Numbered from the stretch's first letter, positions 1-10,800 are shown. The stretch: 64,000 nucleotides of DNA from Tetraselmis striata (GCA_006384855.1 VCJN01002118.1:248001-312000), one strand, 5' to 3'. The notes: a model not told the origin generated them from the sequence alone. A program made the numbers and translations.

Positions 1-207
1 CCTGCAACTGCGGACAACGCTCTCCGGGAATCCCTTCACTCCCTGGATAGAGTTGTGCCAGGCTACGAAAAAACGGATGATTTTTGTTTTTCGACCCAAA
101 ATATGGTCCGTCAGCTCAATATTCCTGTTGATATTGTTCTTCCACGTCCTCACTGGATAAACTCGATTTTTGTGTCACCACACGCGCAAACCTTAAACAA
201 AAAGTGA
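1..207 (+). CDS. Possible 3' end of an unidentified ORF (partial)
   Basis: Reading frame 1 is open from the window edge to TGA at 205-207, about 68 codons. The composition is not low-complexity, with residues such as LHSLDRVVPGYEKTDD and LPRPHWINSIF. I do not recognise the family. It may be the tail of a gene or mobile element lying to the left, or chance. It sits where the next intron of the oppositely oriented transporter gene would run, so an inserted element is conceivable. Confidence 0.25.
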   Translation, partial: PATADNALRESLHSLDRVVPGYEKTDDFCFSTQNMVRQLNIPVDIVLPRPHWINSIFVSPHAQTLNKK

Positions 208-387
208 GCTTTGAGCCGTGCGCTACACTTTGCGAGGACCTTAGTTTCCAAGCCTGAAACAACTCTCCAGGGTGCCATTAGATGCTGAGTATCTTCCAAA
301 TTAGCTATGCCCCTCTGCAAAAGGCACTATACCCCCTACGTAGCTGTTGCCACGTATATGCTCATTGCCTGGTCGGGGCCAGCTTAC

Positions 388-1888
388 CTGGCCAAGGTTG
401 TTGACGAAAGCAAGGCCGGCGCCGGTGCCGGTGAGCACCACAAGGTAGAGCATCCAGAATTCGCTGCTGCGCCACGCTTCAAACGGGGCCACCTCCGGGA
501 GCTGCTCCAGCAGGCTCTTGGCCTCGTCCCCGCCGTCACGGTCGGCCGCACACAGCTGCGGCGCCGCCTCGCTGTCGTCGTCGCTCGGGAGGAGCGGGTC
601 ATGCAGGAAGGGGCTGCTGACGCTGGGCTCAGGCCGGGCCAGCAGGCTGCCCGCGCTGACCGGCATCCACAACAGCAGCGAGCCAAACAGCGCGACGACG
701 CCGCACGCCATCAGCACCTCGCCGTAGTGCGGCACCGGCACCACGCTGGCCGCGCCCACCGTCACCGCGAGCGCCATGCCCCACACGAAGGTGACCACGA
801 ACTTGCGCTGCGTGCCCCCTGGCTGCGCCACCTCCTCCACCTGCTTGAATGGCACCACGTTCTGGCAGGCGAGGCCGATGGCGATGTACAGCAGCGATGC
901 CACGGTCTGCAGGGGTTGCAGAATGGTGGTGCGTGTGTGTGGTCTCAGCAGGCCTGCTCCCAGCCGCATCAACCAACTCAACTCCTCAACTCTCCGACGA
1001 CATTGCCACACGGAAAATTACGAGTATAGGTATTAAAAAAAACAATATTACTTTATACATACAGCTTGATCGTATAAATTATCACAACAGTATCCCGAGA
1101 ATAAGGGCTTGCAGGCAGGAATCGTGCGGCTTGCTGGAAGTCTCTGTGAAATGTTGAGAGAGCAGCATGGAGGAGGTCGTCACCTGTAGGATCAGAAAGT
1201 TGGCAGGGTCGGAGGCGGGGAAGGCGGCGAAGGCGACGAGGTGCAGGCTAGCGGACAGGCCCACGAACGCCTTGAGCTGGCCGACCACCTGGCCGCGGAA
1301 GCGCGGGAAGTTCTGCACGCTCACCGCCAGGGCGGTGGCGTCGCAGAAGGGCCCGCTGGAAGCCGCCACAAATGCGAGCACACATAGCCAGACGGTGACG
1401 GTAGAGCTGTTCGCGTCGGTGAATTCCGACTCGGAGGACAGAGGCGGAGACATCGCCGAGTGATATTCACTGCCGGACGGCAATTTCCCGTTTTCGCGTG
1501 TATATCGTGATAGTGACGTTTCAAATCCGTAAAGAAATGTGCTGTTGTTTTCGTGCCCGCTGCCAGCTGGGCACCAGCGCCCGGTGGCGAGGGCCCAAAG
1601 AGCGGGATAGGTCGCCGCTGCCAGCAGTAGTGCCAGGCCGCACGAAACTTTGGGCGCCAGCGCCGGACGGCTGCTGGCGGATATGGCGTCGAAGATGGCA
1701 CCCGCGAGGATGCCGGTGACGCAGTTGCCAAAGTTGATGCAGGTGCCGACGGCGTTCACCTGCCCCTGGCTCAGTCCGTGTCGCTCCTTCAGCGACTCGC
1801 TGTACACGCTGAAGCTGTACTGCAGCCCCGACACCAGCTCCAGCAGCACCGCGCTCGAAAAAACCGCCCACTTGTTTACCAGAGCCAT
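388..1888 (-). CDS. Nodulin-like MFS transporter, 5' two exons (gene continues left of the window)
   Basis: Predicted integral membrane transporter of the nodulin-like/NFD4-type branch of the major facilitator superfamily; the substrate is unknown. Exon 1 runs 1888-1184, from MALVNKWAVFSS to FLILQ, and ends at a CAG|GTGACG donor. Exon 2 runs 906-388, from TVASLLYIAIG to FVNNLGQ, and ends at CAG|GTAAGC. Both junctions are phase 0, giving 408 codons so far. Family hallmarks are an N-terminal helix with a GLQYSFSVYS-like segment, NFPRFRGQVVGQLKAFVGLSAS (the loop conserved in nodulin-like proteins), and the FWMLYLVVLTGTGAGLAFVNNLGQ block opening the second half. An upstream ATG at 1930 would add 14 residues. 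The rest of the second half is not in 1-387, so it lies outside the window or was lost. An antisense ORF at 307-1029 is a shadow. Confidence 0.75.
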
Positions 1889-2336
1889 GGCTGCAACTGG
1901 ACGGGCGTTCACCGCACGTCGCCGCGTCACGCTTGCTAGGCCTGACTGGTCGGAAGTGGTAATAGGGATAGGCCGTACCCTTGACGGGAGTTTTATTAGC
2001 TCTCCGTGCTATAAAGGAAGTCCTTCGTCGCGGACGAGCCTCGCCCGCGACTTCGGCAGGCCGCCAGGTCATCAGCAGGGTAGCAGAGATGCCGAATAAA
2101 TACTGGTACCTGCATCAATAATACCGTAAACGATGAATAATATTATTGCTTTGCTCGCGCGAACCTGGCTACAAGTAGCTGTAATCCTTAGTCATCGTGC
2201 TGATTAAATCCGGATACACCAAACTCATCCGGAAACATATCCGGATACGTTTGCGGCGGATCCTGTTTGTCATTACGGATATTCAATCCATTTGACGGAT
2301 ACTTCCGGTCCCGGCGTGTCCCCGGTTTTTTCCAAG

Positions 2337-2440
2337 GCTGCAGTATCTACTGCAATGCAGACTGCAGAAACTGCAGCCTGCAGTTAAGCTACTGCACTGC
2401 AGCCTGCAGTACTTCCCGAAAGGGGGCTGCAGTGCAGTTA
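2337..2440. repeat. CTGCAG-rich short repeat cluster (left of the retrotransposon)
   Basis: Dense copies of CTGCAG and CTGCAGCCTGCAGT-type words lie between about 2337 and 2440. A larger cluster of the same words lies at 14940-15130, beyond the other end of the LTR element. Both clusters are next to a TTCCCTATAAT word (2481 and 14926). The block between 1931 and 2336 shows no gene, only repeated ATCCGGATA-like words around 2200-2300. Confidence 0.5.
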
Positions 2441-2492
2441 CCCAAAGTGCCCCACAAATATGCCCTTCTCTGTCCCGCCCTTCCCTATAATT

Positions 2493-2540
2493 AATTACAT
2501 GAGCTAGCAGCAGAAGGCGATATCGGAAATCACCAAAATA
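2493..2540 (+). repeat. 48-bp repeat, perfect inverted copy at 62787-62834
   Basis: The 48 bases here are the exact reverse complement of 62787-62834, about 60 kb away. The identity stops sharply at both edges. It is probably part of an abundant dispersed repeat family. The copy ends 40 bases before the 5' LTR of the retrotransposon. Confidence 0.8.
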
Positions 2541-2580
2541 AAAGGCAATCAGAAAGGTCCTCTACATCGACTGCGGGGTG

Positions 2581-3542
2581 TGCCGCAGCATCCGTCATAT
2601 CCGCGTGCGCGTGAAGAACGGGACAGCCAAGCCCTTCCGGGCCGGCTAGGGTTAAAGCTAGGGTTCCATACCCGGTTGAGACCACAGGCAGGGCACCTGA
2701 TTGGTTAGGGTTCCATACCCTGGCCATAGCCCTGAGCGAGGCGCAAGGAGACATACATACCGGAGATCAGAGACCCGCCCAAGCACACCTAGGCGGGACT
2801 TCTAAGGGAACTCAGATAGCACCTCTAATCGGGACCTCTAACAGGGACCCCTAAGGTGGACTACCTGCAGAAGACGAAGTACTGTACTGCTGCTGGTACA
2901 AGGCGCAAGACTCACTGTAGCCGCAGCCGAGTAGTAGTATAGGACTTGATGAGTACAATTAGACAAGGGCAGTGCGTAATGCGTCTGGCGCGCGGTGCGC
3001 GCACGGCGCGCGTGCTATTAGCACTTAGCGTGACGTGCGGCTGCCTTGCCATGGCCGCGATCGCGTGCTTATAGAGGGCCTCCGCCTTCTAGCGGTCCCT
3101 CTTCCCCCTTGTCTTGCCTGTGTGTGCCTGTGTGTGCCTGTGTTTGCCTATGACAGGCATAGGCAAGAGCCTGTGTACGGGACGGAGACGGTGTAAGAGA
3201 CGGAGATCGGCTTGAGGAACGAGGGCCAAAGGTAATCACGGTAGCCTGCGTGCTTGTCGTACGGTCGCACGCGTGCTGCCCGCTGCATCGTGCGCGCGCG
3301 CTGCTGGTGGTGCTGGGTTGTCACCATTCGACCCGGTACCGACGTAAAGTACTGTAGGAACGGTTGATAGCCGCGACCAGCACTGCATAAAGTACTGCAC
3401 GGCGTGGCAGTGACCTGTGGTGAGAGGCTTCATTGCCACTGGCATTCACCCCCCTGAGTACGGGCAAGACCAGCAACGCTGGTCTGAACTAAAGCCCTAT
3501 AGGCGTCTGAGAGGTGCCTGTAGTGACTTAGGTTCGCGTTCA
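2581..3542 (+). repeat. 5' long terminal repeat
   Basis: Starts TGCCGCAGCATCC and ends GGTTCGCGTTCA; 962 bp. It matches 13137-14108 almost base for base. Seen differences are T/C near 2597, C/T near 2813, and one fewer TGCCTGTGTG unit near 3115-3150. It contains repeated TAGGGTTCCATACCC-type words and a short inverted pair around TGCCTATGACAGGCATAGGCA. As the upstream LTR it should hold the element's promoter, but no TATA box could be assigned confidently. Confidence 0.95.
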
Positions 3543-4435
3543 GACAAGGGGGAAGAGCTCTCGTGGGTGAGAGTGAGTGCTAGAGGTGAGGAAAGGTCCA
3601 AGGGGTGTTGGAGACAAACCTATATGGGAACTGCTCGTAAGAGTACATAAGACTCGAAGGGTGAGGGGACAAAACCCACTAGAGGGTGGGCCAGGAAGGC
3701 CCTCGGACTAGTGAGGTGACGAGGTGTGGAGTGGTTCGAGTTTCCTTTTGGGTTTGGTGACGAGCGAGAGGCAAAGGGTTTGCCACCTCTGGGGACACTT
3801 TGTGTTTGTGCCTGAGCGAGCCGTGAACAACGGGGCATTGAGTGGGCGAAGGGCACTAACGTCAAGCTAAGTGTGTTGCTGAGTGGCTCTTTCACCCAGC
3901 GCGGCCTCTGAGTGAGAGCCGCGGCGTGCCGACGCTCTTTCACCATCCCGCGGGAGGTGAGAGAGCGGCGTGTTCCTTTGGGTACCAATTGGCCTGCTCC
4001 GGTTCTTTTGGCCTGCTCCGGTTCTTTTGGCCTGCTCCAGTTCAACGACCTGCTCCAGTTCAACGGTTCAACGACGACAGGTGGTAGGAGGGAGGCAGGG
4101 CGTGAGCCCGGGAGTGGGAAGGCGCCGGCTTCACAGTCGTGTGTCAGTGCCGGAGTGCACTTGGAGGGAGCGGCATCGCCGCCTGAGGGCCCCGGCGAGG
4201 GTGACGGCTGGCGGGTGCGTGGCTCAGCTCGGTGCCAACCTCTTCGTGGCGGTGGTGTGGATCTGAGGTTCATCGGCACTGAGTTATACCGGACGCTGGA
4301 ACTGTTCGTGTATCGGCTTGAGACGGGTGTGCGCCAACACCGGCGAAGCGACGCGGCAGCGGCCCTCAGATTTCTGAGGCCGCGTGGACGCAGCCCCACT
4401 TCTGAGCTTGAGGGCCCCGGCGTGGGCGACAGCCA
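3543..4435 (+). other. Retrotransposon leader / 5' untranslated region
   Basis: 893 bases between the 5' LTR and gag. A tRNA primer-binding site should lie just after 3542. No canonical TGG-starting match abuts the LTR; the nearest TGG word is at about 3563, so the primer is undecided. A tandem array of GCCTGCTCCGGTTCTTTTG units occupies about 3990-4070. Open frames here lack coding character and are not called. Confidence 0.6.
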
Positions 4436-7400
4436 GTGGACGCGCTGGAAAGCGCAGAGGGCGGCTTTGCCCTGGGCGACCTGTGGGCAGCACTGGACGA
4501 GCTGGAGGAAGACCAGCTGATCGAGGAGATCGTGAAGGGGCTGCTGAACGACGTAGACGCATCCAACCAGGAGGGTGAGGAGTGCGATCACGAGAACGCG
4601 TACGCATACAGCAGCAGCGAAGCAGAGGACAGCGGAGACGACGAGGACGAGCTCTACTTTTCCCCGCTGCCAACACGCAACCCTAGGCGAGACACTTTGT
4701 ACGGACACGCGTACTTGGTGGACGACGCAATGAGCGACGATGAAATGGAGCCGCGGAGGGGCAAGGGCTCCAGCGGGAGGTTGTGCGCGGGTCACGAGAA
4801 GGCGACCTCAGAGTACACGTTTGAGACGTGGAAGAACTCTACGGACTGTGCCATGGAGAAGGAGCAACAACAGGCATTTGACCGCAACAGACCGTTCAAC
4901 GAGATCCACGAGGTTCACGTGCTGCGGAGCCGCATTCAGCCAAAGTACTTGGAGTCGCTAGAGACTACACTCATCAGCCGGGGCATCAAGTACGAGGACT
5001 CGAGGATCGTACGGAGGCTGGAAGGCGCAGAACGGCTCGACTACTACCGCCGGTTGTTGGACGGCATGTGGGAGGAGCTCGTCAACATCACCAAGCAGAT
5101 CGAGCTGCATTCGGAGCGGTACAGCAAGTGCCATCGCTCGCCTGGTGAGACTGTGCGCGATTTCCGCAATCTGTTGCTAACGCACACCAGGGTCAAGAAC
5201 CTGGTCACCGAGGAGACGACACGCATTGTGGAGATATCGCGCGTCAACGTGGAGTTCATCGAGCGGGCCTGGGGCAAGACGCGTTTCAGCCCCCGCATCA
5301 ACTTCGCACAACAACAACTCGTGGACTACACGATGGACACCCAGGTGGACAGGACCTGGGAGATGGCTGAGTGGCTCGACAAGCAGGAGCGCGGCAGCAT
5401 TCACATGCGCGCTCACTCGCGCGTCCAGAGCGGAGGCGGCAGGCGGGGTTTCGACCACGAGGAGCACAACAGCCGTGGTGGCGGTCGCGGCAGCAACAGC
5501 CGTGGTCGTGGAGGCAGCCACGGAGAGGGTGGCAACTACCATCGACGTGGAGGTGGAGGAGGTGATCGTGGAGGCGGGCGCACGGAGAGGAGCGCTTACG
5601 CCCGTGATGGAGATGATGGTGGGCGAGGCAGCCACGTCAATGAGGCAGGTTGCTATGGTTGTGGGTCGAAAGATCACTACAAGAGCGACTGCCCTCTGTG
5701 GAGCAAGACGTGCTCTGAGTGTGGCAAGAAGGGCCACATTGCCAAGCGGTGCTGGAAGGCCAACCCTGATCTCCGTCCGGAGACCGCCATGGCAGCAACC
5801 AATCCCAGGGAGCACATCAGAGTGCGCGAGGAGCCCAAGAAGCCGGACCGCAAGTCGTGCATGATGTGTGGCAAGGATGCGGGCCATACAACTGAGGAGT
5901 GCGGGAAGCTGCGCAAGTTCGTTGCGAACCTGCAGGCGACAGACGGCCACGAACCCAAGCACCCGCCGCTCAACGGCTATGCTCAAGTCGTCGGCAGCGA
6001 GGAGGGCGAGGTGGTGGGGCTGGCAGCAGCCAGCCAGTTGCGCCCACAGCGTAAGAGCACGGAGGCTCAACGCCATGGCGTCAACACGGTGCGCATGGAG
6101 GACGGAGAACGTGAGGCCAGGCAGCGGAGGCTGCCTCGCGGCTTCACCACCCCATCGATGGAGATGGCGCAGCAAATGCACAGCCGTACAGAGCTGACGG
6201 CGAAGCTTACCAGCGCAGCTCAGAGCGTCACGGTGCCTGTGTCACTGGCCAACGGCGGTGGACAGCCGCGCATGCCACTGATGGAGATCGCCAAGCGGCT
6301 GGTCAAGCACGAGCCCGTGGAGGATGGCTGGGAGAAGCATGCTGTCATGCGTGCTCTGGAGAGCAAGCGAGTCTCCATCAGCCTGATGGAGGCTTACCAG
6401 CTCGAGCGCAGCGGCGGCGGGATGATGGAGAGCGTCATGGCAACAGCATGGGGCGGCGGTGCCCTGAGTACCGAGCCGATCAGCAGCCACGCTCACTCAG
6501 CCAGGACCTCGAGCGGGGAGCGCGCCTTCGAGGCAGCGCTGATGATGGTGGAGGAGGTCGCTGACCAACAAAGCGGCGGCAAGTCTACCGCGGAGGAGAA
6601 GACCGCTGGCGGAGAGGCTGAGACTGAACGGTCTTTTGCCATTTACCGGCCAGGTCAACTCGCGAGACAACGCGAGGAGGAGGAAGATCGCAAGCGTGCA
6701 AATGCGCAGCGCAATGCCAGCACGGCGGTTGAGGAGGCATCAGTATGTCGCCGCAGCGGCAAGTGGGAACCCGCCACTGACTATCGACGCAGTGCCACTG
6801 AGGCAGACATCAGGGAGCAAGCACTACGGCTGCCCAAAGGGTCTGAGACCCGACGCTGCCTGGAGCAGCAGGCGGAAGTCGCCCACAAGGGCATTTTTGC
6901 CCTTCAGCCCACGGGGGCTGAGGCGAAGGAGCAGCCGGAGACGGCTCGGCTTGACACCATCACGTGCGAGTTGCACGCCAACAGTACCCTGCTGCAGTGC
7001 GAGACCATTTCCGACGGCGGGAGCAGCCACACCCGCATGAACGCGTCAGCGATGGAACCAAGCGCGGCGGAGGCCGTGGTGAAGGGCGCTGGCGGGTGGG
7101 TGGACGTCGACATGGTGGTGGTGCTCGCCAATGGCAAGCGCTCATGCGAGCAACAACGACGATTGCGGGATGGCGTGGTCTTCACGCTTCGGGACCCCGT
7201 CACCTCAATCATGGCAGCTCATCACGCACCGCGCGTGTACGAGAATGGAGGCGAGGCACCGGGCTTGCTGCTCGGTGGACCCACCATCACAGCCCTCGGG
7301 CTGCGACCGGACCCGGCGACCAGGATCTGCACTTTCCGCGCACCCAACCGACCGGCCGGCAGAGTGCCACTGCTCAGTCAAACGGCGTGGGAGCGGCGGG

Positions 7401-7801
7401 TACGCGAGCACCAACCTGTGGTGCGCGTGGAGAGAGCGAGCTACTGCCATGGGGTGGAGCTCGGCGATGATGAGATGGGGGAGGAGAGTGGGGGGGGCAG
7501 TGACGTGTCTCACAGCCACGCCGCCCACGAACCCTCACGGCGTGACGTGCAAGAGTCCAAGACCTGCGAGCCGGCAGACCTACCGCCTTTGCGGGAGGTG
7601 CAGAGCCTGCAGCGTCACGGGCTGGCGAGGCTGAGCACCCGCGAAGAGGGCATCAGCCTGTACGAGCCATGTGGCGGAGGCTACGTTGCCGTGTTGAATG
7701 CCATGCTGGCCAACGGTCAGAAGGTGGCCAGATACCGGCATTCGGACATCGACCCGGCAGCCCGCAAGGCCGCTGGGCAGCGTGTTCAAGGAGCTCAGTA
7801 G
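4436..7801 (+). CDS. Retrotransposon Gag-protease ORF, ending in methyltransferase motif I
   Basis: Capsid/nucleocapsid and protease polyprotein, 1121 codons. An acidic N-terminus (1-110) is followed by a helical gag-like region (150-320) and an RG/GGG-rich RNA-binding stretch (330-400). Two canonical CCHC zinc knuckles follow (C406/C409/H414/C419 and C426/C429/H434/C439), then a third with CX2CX5HX4C spacing (475-489). A retropepsin-like segment follows, with DGGSSH at 860-865 instead of DTGSS and LLLGG at 944-948. The last 50 residues read LYEPCGGGY (1075-1083) then SDIDPAARKA. These match motifs I and II of C5 DNA methyltransferases, while the remaining motifs lie in the next ORF. The frame is open only from 4412 and begins here with GTG. 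The first in-frame ATG is codon 99 (4730), so the true start is uncertain: a near-cognate codon, splicing, or initiation at 4730. Confidence 0.88.
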   Translation: MDALESAEGGFALGDLWAALDELEEDQLIEEIVKGLLNDVDASNQEGEECDHENAYAYSSSEAEDSGDDEDELYFSPLPTRNPRRDTLYGHAYLVDDAMSDDEMEPRRGKGSSGRLCAGHEKATSEYTFETWKNSTDCAMEKEQQQAFDRNRPFNEIHEVHVLRSRIQPKYLESLETTLISRGIKYEDSRIVRRLEGAERLDYYRRLLDGMWEELVNITKQIELHSERYSKCHRSPGETVRDFRNLLLTHTRVKNLVTEETTRIVEISRVNVEFIERAWGKTRFSPRINFAQQQLVDYTMDTQVDRTWEMAEWLDKQERGSIHMRAHSRVQSGGGRRGFDHEEHNSRGGGRGSNSRGRGGSHGEGGNYHRRGGGGGDRGGGRTERSAYARDGDDGGRGSHVNEAGCYGCGSKDHYKSDCPLWSKTCSECGKKGHIAKRCWKANPDLRPETAMAATNPREHIRVREEPKKPDRKSCMMCGKDAGHTTEECGKLRKFVANLQATDGHEPKHPPLNGYAQVVGSEEGEVVGLAAASQLRPQRKSTEAQRHGVNTVRMEDGEREARQRRLPRGFTTPSMEMAQQMHSRTELTAKLTSAAQSVTVPVSLANGGGQPRMPLMEIAKRLVKHEPVEDGWEKHAVMRALESKRVSISLMEAYQLERSGGGMMESVMATAWGGGALSTEPISSHAHSARTSSGERAFEAALMMVEEVADQQSGGKSTAEEKTAGGEAETERSFAIYRPGQLARQREEEEDRKRANAQRNASTAVEEASVCRRSGKWEPATDYRRSATEADIREQALRLPKGSETRRCLEQQAEVAHKGIFALQPTGAEAKEQPETARLDTITCELHANSTLLQCETISDGGSSHTRMNASAMEPSAAEAVVKGAGGWVDVDMVVVLANGKRSCEQQRRLRDGVVFTLRDPVTSIMAAHHAPRVYENGGEAPGLLLGGPTITALGLRPDPATRICTFRAPNRPAGRVPLLSQTAWERRVREHQPVVRVERASYCHGVELGDDEMGEESGGGSDVSHSHAAHEPSRRDVQESKTCEPADLPPLREVQSLQRHGLARLSTREEGISLYEPCGGGYVAVLNAMLANGQKVARYRHSDIDPAARKAAGQRVQGAQ

Positions 7802-10800
7802 GAGATATCCGGATCTACTACCAGCTAGCGCGATCAAGGGGTGGGACTCGTTTCCACAGGACATCACGGCGATCACAGCGGAGGACGTGAGGCGCCTGCC
7901 ATACATAGACATAGTGGGGTGTGGATGGCCTTGCCCAGGCATGAGCAGAGCCAATCGCAACGCGCTGGGATTGCGCGACCGGAGGTCACGTTTGCTCTTT
8001 CACGTGGCCGCGTTCATCGAGAAGCTCGAGGAGAAGCAGCCCACCGGCGTGGGGTGGCTGCTGGAGAACGTGGATACGAGCGGAGACGAGAGACTGTACA
8101 TCAAAGAGTCTGAGAAATACATCACGAAGATCATCGGGAGAGCGCTCGTGATTGATGAGGCGGGCTGTGGAGCGAATCATCACCGAGTGCGACGATTCTG
8201 GACGAACATGGGGGACGTGGAGAGACTGAAGTTGGCGTGGGAGAGGCGGGCGGACATGCAGCCACGACTGCTGCGAGAGGTGCTGCCACCGCACCTACGG
8301 CCGCATGTCAATCTGCCGACGCCACCCAACGGAGTTCGCGTCAATAAACCGGGGCAGCCACGCGCGTTGCCAACGATCTTGGCGCGATCGGACTCAGATG
8401 CCTACTCCGGCGAGGGGGCCGGCATGTTGTTCAACATCAACACGGGCGAGTGGGAACGGCCCACTGTCCACCTGAAGGAGGAGCTTTTCGGTTACGAGCC
8501 GAACGTAATTCACGGCATATCGCTGCCGGACCATGAGCGCCTCATAGGCAATGCCATGGGTCTGCACAGCGTAGCGTGGATCGTCGGGCAGCTCTTCGTG
8601 GAGCAGCAGCGACTGAGGGACTTGGAGGAGCTGGAGCGCGCAGCTCGGGCTGCCCAGGCAGCTCAGCGCGCGGAACGAGAGAGACGAGAGCAACGCAGGA
8701 TGCAGAGATCCTGCGGGAGAGCATGGCAGCAGCTGTGTCAACAGGCGCTATGCTGCTGGCTGCTGCTCATTTGGTTGGGCGGCACGTCAATGCACTTCGG
8801 CGAGGCGAGTCGTCTCGGCAACACCACGGTGTTAGCCATGTTCGTGGCAGTGATGGTGCGCGCGAGCGCGCGCTACCGCCGCGAGGTGACGGCGACAAGC
8901 AGGGCGGGGCGCCGAGCTTTCGGCGCCAACGCCGTGTCGGACGGCGGCGGGACTGCGGAACGGAGTAGCGCTGCTGCGTGGGCCAATCGTGGCTACACGC
9001 AGGCAAGTATGAATGATCACGTGGAGGATGTTCGCAGCCTGAAGGATCCTGAGAAACACTGGCGGTGCGGGCGCGAGTGCGAGGCTTCACAGCAACAACA
9101 GCTAGTGGAGCTCTGCGACAACTTTTGGGATGACGTGTGGGTGTGGTCCGTCAGCGACCTACCGGCCGTCAACCACTGGGAGTTCAGGATACCGACGACC
9201 AACACGCAGCCCATCAAGCGACCCAAGTACCGATTGAGCAAGACTGAGTGGGACTTCGTGGACAGCTGGTGCAAGGAGCTGTTGGCAGCTGGGGCGATCC
9301 GCGAGAGCCAATCTCCCTACAGCATCCCAGTAGTGTGTCCACCGAAGAAGGACGACGACGGCAACTGGACCGGGATCCGGGTGTGTTTGGACGCTCGCCC
9401 GTTGAACAGTGTCACTGAGTCGTGGGCGTATTGTATGCCCAAGACAGACGAGCTACTCAGCAAGGTCGCAGGCGCGCGCATGTACAGCGGGTTTGACGCC
9501 AAGTCGGCGTTTCATCAGCTGCCCATCGCAGAGGAGGACCGACACAAGACTGCCTTTTGGGGCAGCGACCGGCAGTATGAGTGGTGCCGGATGGCGATGG
9601 GCTTCAAGAACGCCAGCCAAGCATGGCAGCGTGTCATGGATGAGGCCCTTGGCGATCTGCCGTTCGTGGCGGTTTACGCCGATGACATCTGTGTCTTTTC
9701 AGGCGCAGCCGAGATGAGCGACGCTGAGGTGTTTCAGCAGCACCTTCAGCATTTGGAGACGGTGTTTCAGAGGCTCGCAACGGCGGGCATCAGACTGGCG
9801 CCCGGCAAGGGGCGCATGGCCGTGAGGCAGATTGCTTTCTTGGGCCATTGGGTCGACGGCGAAGGCGTATTCCCGCAGCACTCCAAGGTGGAGGCTGTGG
9901 TGAAGATGCCGCCGCCGACTGACGTTGCGGGGCTTCGGCGCTTCCTCGGCATGGTGGGCTACTACGGTAAGTTCATCGAGCAAGTTGCAGTCAAGCGCAA
10001 GCCGCTGACCAAGCTCACTGGCAAGGTGCCGTGGGAGTGGGGATCGGAGCAGCAACGAGCCTTCGAGCAGCTCAAGGCAGACCTGGTTTCAGCTCCCGTG
10101 CTGAGAAATCCGGATTGGAGCCGCCCTTTCATCCTGCACACCGATTTCAGCGGAGCTGGATTGGGCGCGGTGTTGGCGCAGGAGGACGACGAAGGACAGG
10201 AGTACGTGGTGGAGTTTGCGAGCCGCACCTGCCAAGGCGCGGAGCCCAACTATGCCAGCTATGAGGGTGAGTGTCTTGCCATGTTGTATGGCATGGACAA
10301 GTTCAGATACTATCTGTTTGGCAGGCAGTTTGTGGTGGTGACAGATCATCGGCCTTTGGAATGGCTGATGAACACCGCTCAGCTTCGTGGGAAGTTGGCG
10401 CGGTGGGCGATGAGGCTCAGCGAGTACGACTTCGTGGTACGCTATCGGAAGGGCGCTCACCACGTCAACGCAGATTGTCTGAGTCGGGGGCCCGTGGAGG
10501 GCGACCCAACGGAGCTGGATGGGCGCGGTGAGTTTTCACCGGAGGGCACCGTGCGACATGCGGCAGCCTTTTGGTGCGCAACGGCTCAGAGCAGCCGGCA
10601 GCCGGAGCTGTCAGCATGGGCGCGACGCCGCGTGCTGGACACCGCCCATGAGGGCACGGCCAACGGCGACTTGGTGGCGGTTACCGGCGAGCTGACGGCG
10701 GGACCGCGGAGAGGCGATCCGTGGATGGACGCGGAGGCGATGGCGGAGCTGCAGGCGGGCAACGTCAACATGCCGCAACCTTATGCCCGCTATACATGGA

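Noticed and set aside
307..1029. Long plus-strand open frame (240 codons)
   Set aside because: It is the antisense shadow of the transporter exon. Its His/Arg/Ala-rich product has no family features, whereas the minus strand matches nodulin-like MFS proteins.
3543..3580. tRNA primer-binding site directly after the 5' LTR
   Set aside because: No TGG-starting match to a tRNA 3' end abuts the LTR. The TGGG word at about 3563 is too far and unspecific to call.
3620..4795. Minus-strand 391-codon frame in the retrotransposon leader
   Set aside because: Ser/Pro/Arg-rich with no domain, antisense to the leader and gag; a GC-rich shadow.
5177..6181. Minus-strand 334-codon frame inside gag
   Set aside because: Shadow of the gag frame, which contains zinc knuckles.
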